Of a stretch of DNA of 16,001 nt, positions 15,770 through 16,001 are shown piece after piece. Source of the DNA: Treponema sp. (GTDB taxonomy: Bacteria; Spirochaetota; Spirochaetia; Treponematales; Breznakiellaceae). Each line of letters starts with the position of its first letter. The stretch's first letter is position 1. The notes under the pieces are model-generated. The model worked only from the letters and a program-made list of their open reading frames with translations, was not told the DNA's origin and searched no databases. The DNA is taken from contig JAISGE010000022.1 of NCBI GenBank assembly GCA_031263265.1, positions 1 through 16,001 on the forward strand, read 5' to 3'. A program made the translations under genes and the position numbers.

Positions 15770-15924
15770 TGACCTATCATTCGTTTTGCAAAATCTTCTA
15801 GGTTTTTCACATATATTAAGTCTTCTGTAGTTGGTTTTCTATGGATTTGTGCGATTGCTTCACGGAGTATTTTTTTATCCTTGATTTCTGATACCTCAAT
15901 AGGTTTTATTTTTACTGTTTTCAT
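15754..15924 (-). CDS. Small protein, 56 aa, possible antitoxin partner of the GNAT fragment
   Basis: I do not recognise this protein. Seen: 56 residues, charged and lysine-rich (MKTVKIKPIEVSEIKDKKIL, then LREAIAQIHRKPTTEDL). No membrane segment or cysteine pair is visible; the only cysteine is near the end. It does not show a clear ribbon-helix-helix pattern, the usual antitoxin for GNAT toxins. I chose ATG 15924 because GGAGG lies five to six bases upstream of it, inside an earlier ATG (15936) that would add four residues. Its 3' end overlaps the start of the GNAT-like gene by 16 nt, so the two are translationally coupled, the usual antitoxin-then-toxin order. A perfect 7-bp dyad and a promoter-like sequence lie directly upstream. 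The local sequence is AT-rich (about 30% GC in three 60-base lines counted at 15541-15840) against about half or more in addAB, suggesting a different origin. The antitoxin role is inference from layout. Confidence 0.5.
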   Translation of the reverse strand: MKTVKIKPIEVSEIKDKKILREAIAQIHRKPTTEDLIYVKNLEDFAKRMIGQCAHG

Positions 15925-15942
15925 AGATACCTCCATAAGGGT

Positions 15943-15960
15943 ATTTTAGGCGACTAAAAT
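15943..15960. promoter_or_regulatory. Candidate operator: perfect 7-bp dyad upstream of the 56-aa gene
   Basis: ATTTTAG (15943-15949), GCGA, CTAAAAT (15954-15960) is an 18-bp perfect dyad. It lies between the promoter-like sequence and the ribosome site of the 56-aa gene, where a repressor would block early transcription. Such dyads are typical of autoregulated toxin-antitoxin operons. No protein has been shown to bind it. Confidence 0.5.
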
Positions 15961-15968
15961 AGCTCTGC

Positions 15969-15996
15969 TTTATATTATAATATCAGACTGTTCCAA
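15969..15996 (-). promoter_or_regulatory. Candidate promoter for the 56-aa/GNAT unit
   Basis: On the minus strand TTGGAA (15996-15991) and TATAAA (15974-15969) are spaced 16 bp; a perfect TATAAT overlaps at 15979-15974 but its -35 would fall at the window edge. The dyad 15943-15960 lies 8 bases downstream of the -10, over the expected transcription start. Supported by hexamers and position only. Confidence 0.45.
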
Positions 15997-16001
15997 AACC
16001 C

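Noticed and set aside
1..16001. CRISPR array, tRNA, rRNA, insertion sequence or phage genes
   Set aside because: No spaced repeats, cloverleaf, transposase or phage motif was seen in the intergenic regions, all of which are under 200 bases.

Overview
This window looks like chromosomal DNA from a spirochaete close to Treponema. The clearest signs are the chemoreceptor tip (SMNAAIEAAHAGEAGKGFAV, a treponemal style), two consecutive lipoproteins with spirochaete-like loose lipoboxes, a small J-domain protein opening MGIIDRLGDVIRSYLND, and an anaerobe-type low-molecular-weight siroheme sulfite reductase. The genus is inferred from protein features, not from a database search. No rRNA, tRNA, insertion sequence or CRISPR array was seen.

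Left block (7-3696, + strand): a lipoprotein with a Tiki/ChaN/EreA-like fold signature and a TPR-like C-terminus, a CAP/SCP-domain lipoprotein, a short siroheme/[4Fe-4S] sulfite or nitrite reductase starting 8 nt after the CAP gene, and a C-terminal J-domain co-chaperone.

Middle block (3726-6650, - strand): read from right to left, an unrecognised 199-aa protein, glutaminyl-tRNA synthetase glnS, and a MerR-family regulator with a TTG start. A 187-bp divergent region (6651-6837) then separates this block from a methyl-accepting chemotaxis protein (6838-8676, + strand). That region holds a 9-bp dyad and a plausible sigma-70-like promoter.

Right block (8700-15936, - strand): an overlapping addB-addA pair encodes the AddAB helicase-nuclease for double-strand break processing. 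Both nuclease domains are intact, and AddB carries the cysteine pattern of the iron-sulfur staple. Upstream lies an AT-rich two-gene accessory unit: a 56-aa protein overlapping a GNAT-like acetyltransferase that is cut off before its acetyl-CoA site. The unit is preceded by a promoter-like sequence and a perfect 7-bp dyad, and it ends in a 13-bp perfect hairpin. This has the layout of a toxin-antitoxin module whose toxin has been truncated, and it is the most unusual part of the window.

There is no gene-free stretch above 300 bases. Most of the DNA is ordinary core or near-core spirochaete genome. I did not find a clearly new multi-gene system; the candidates worth a second look are the right-edge unit, the sulfite reductase coupled to a CAP lipoprotein, and the Tiki-like/TPR lipoprotein.
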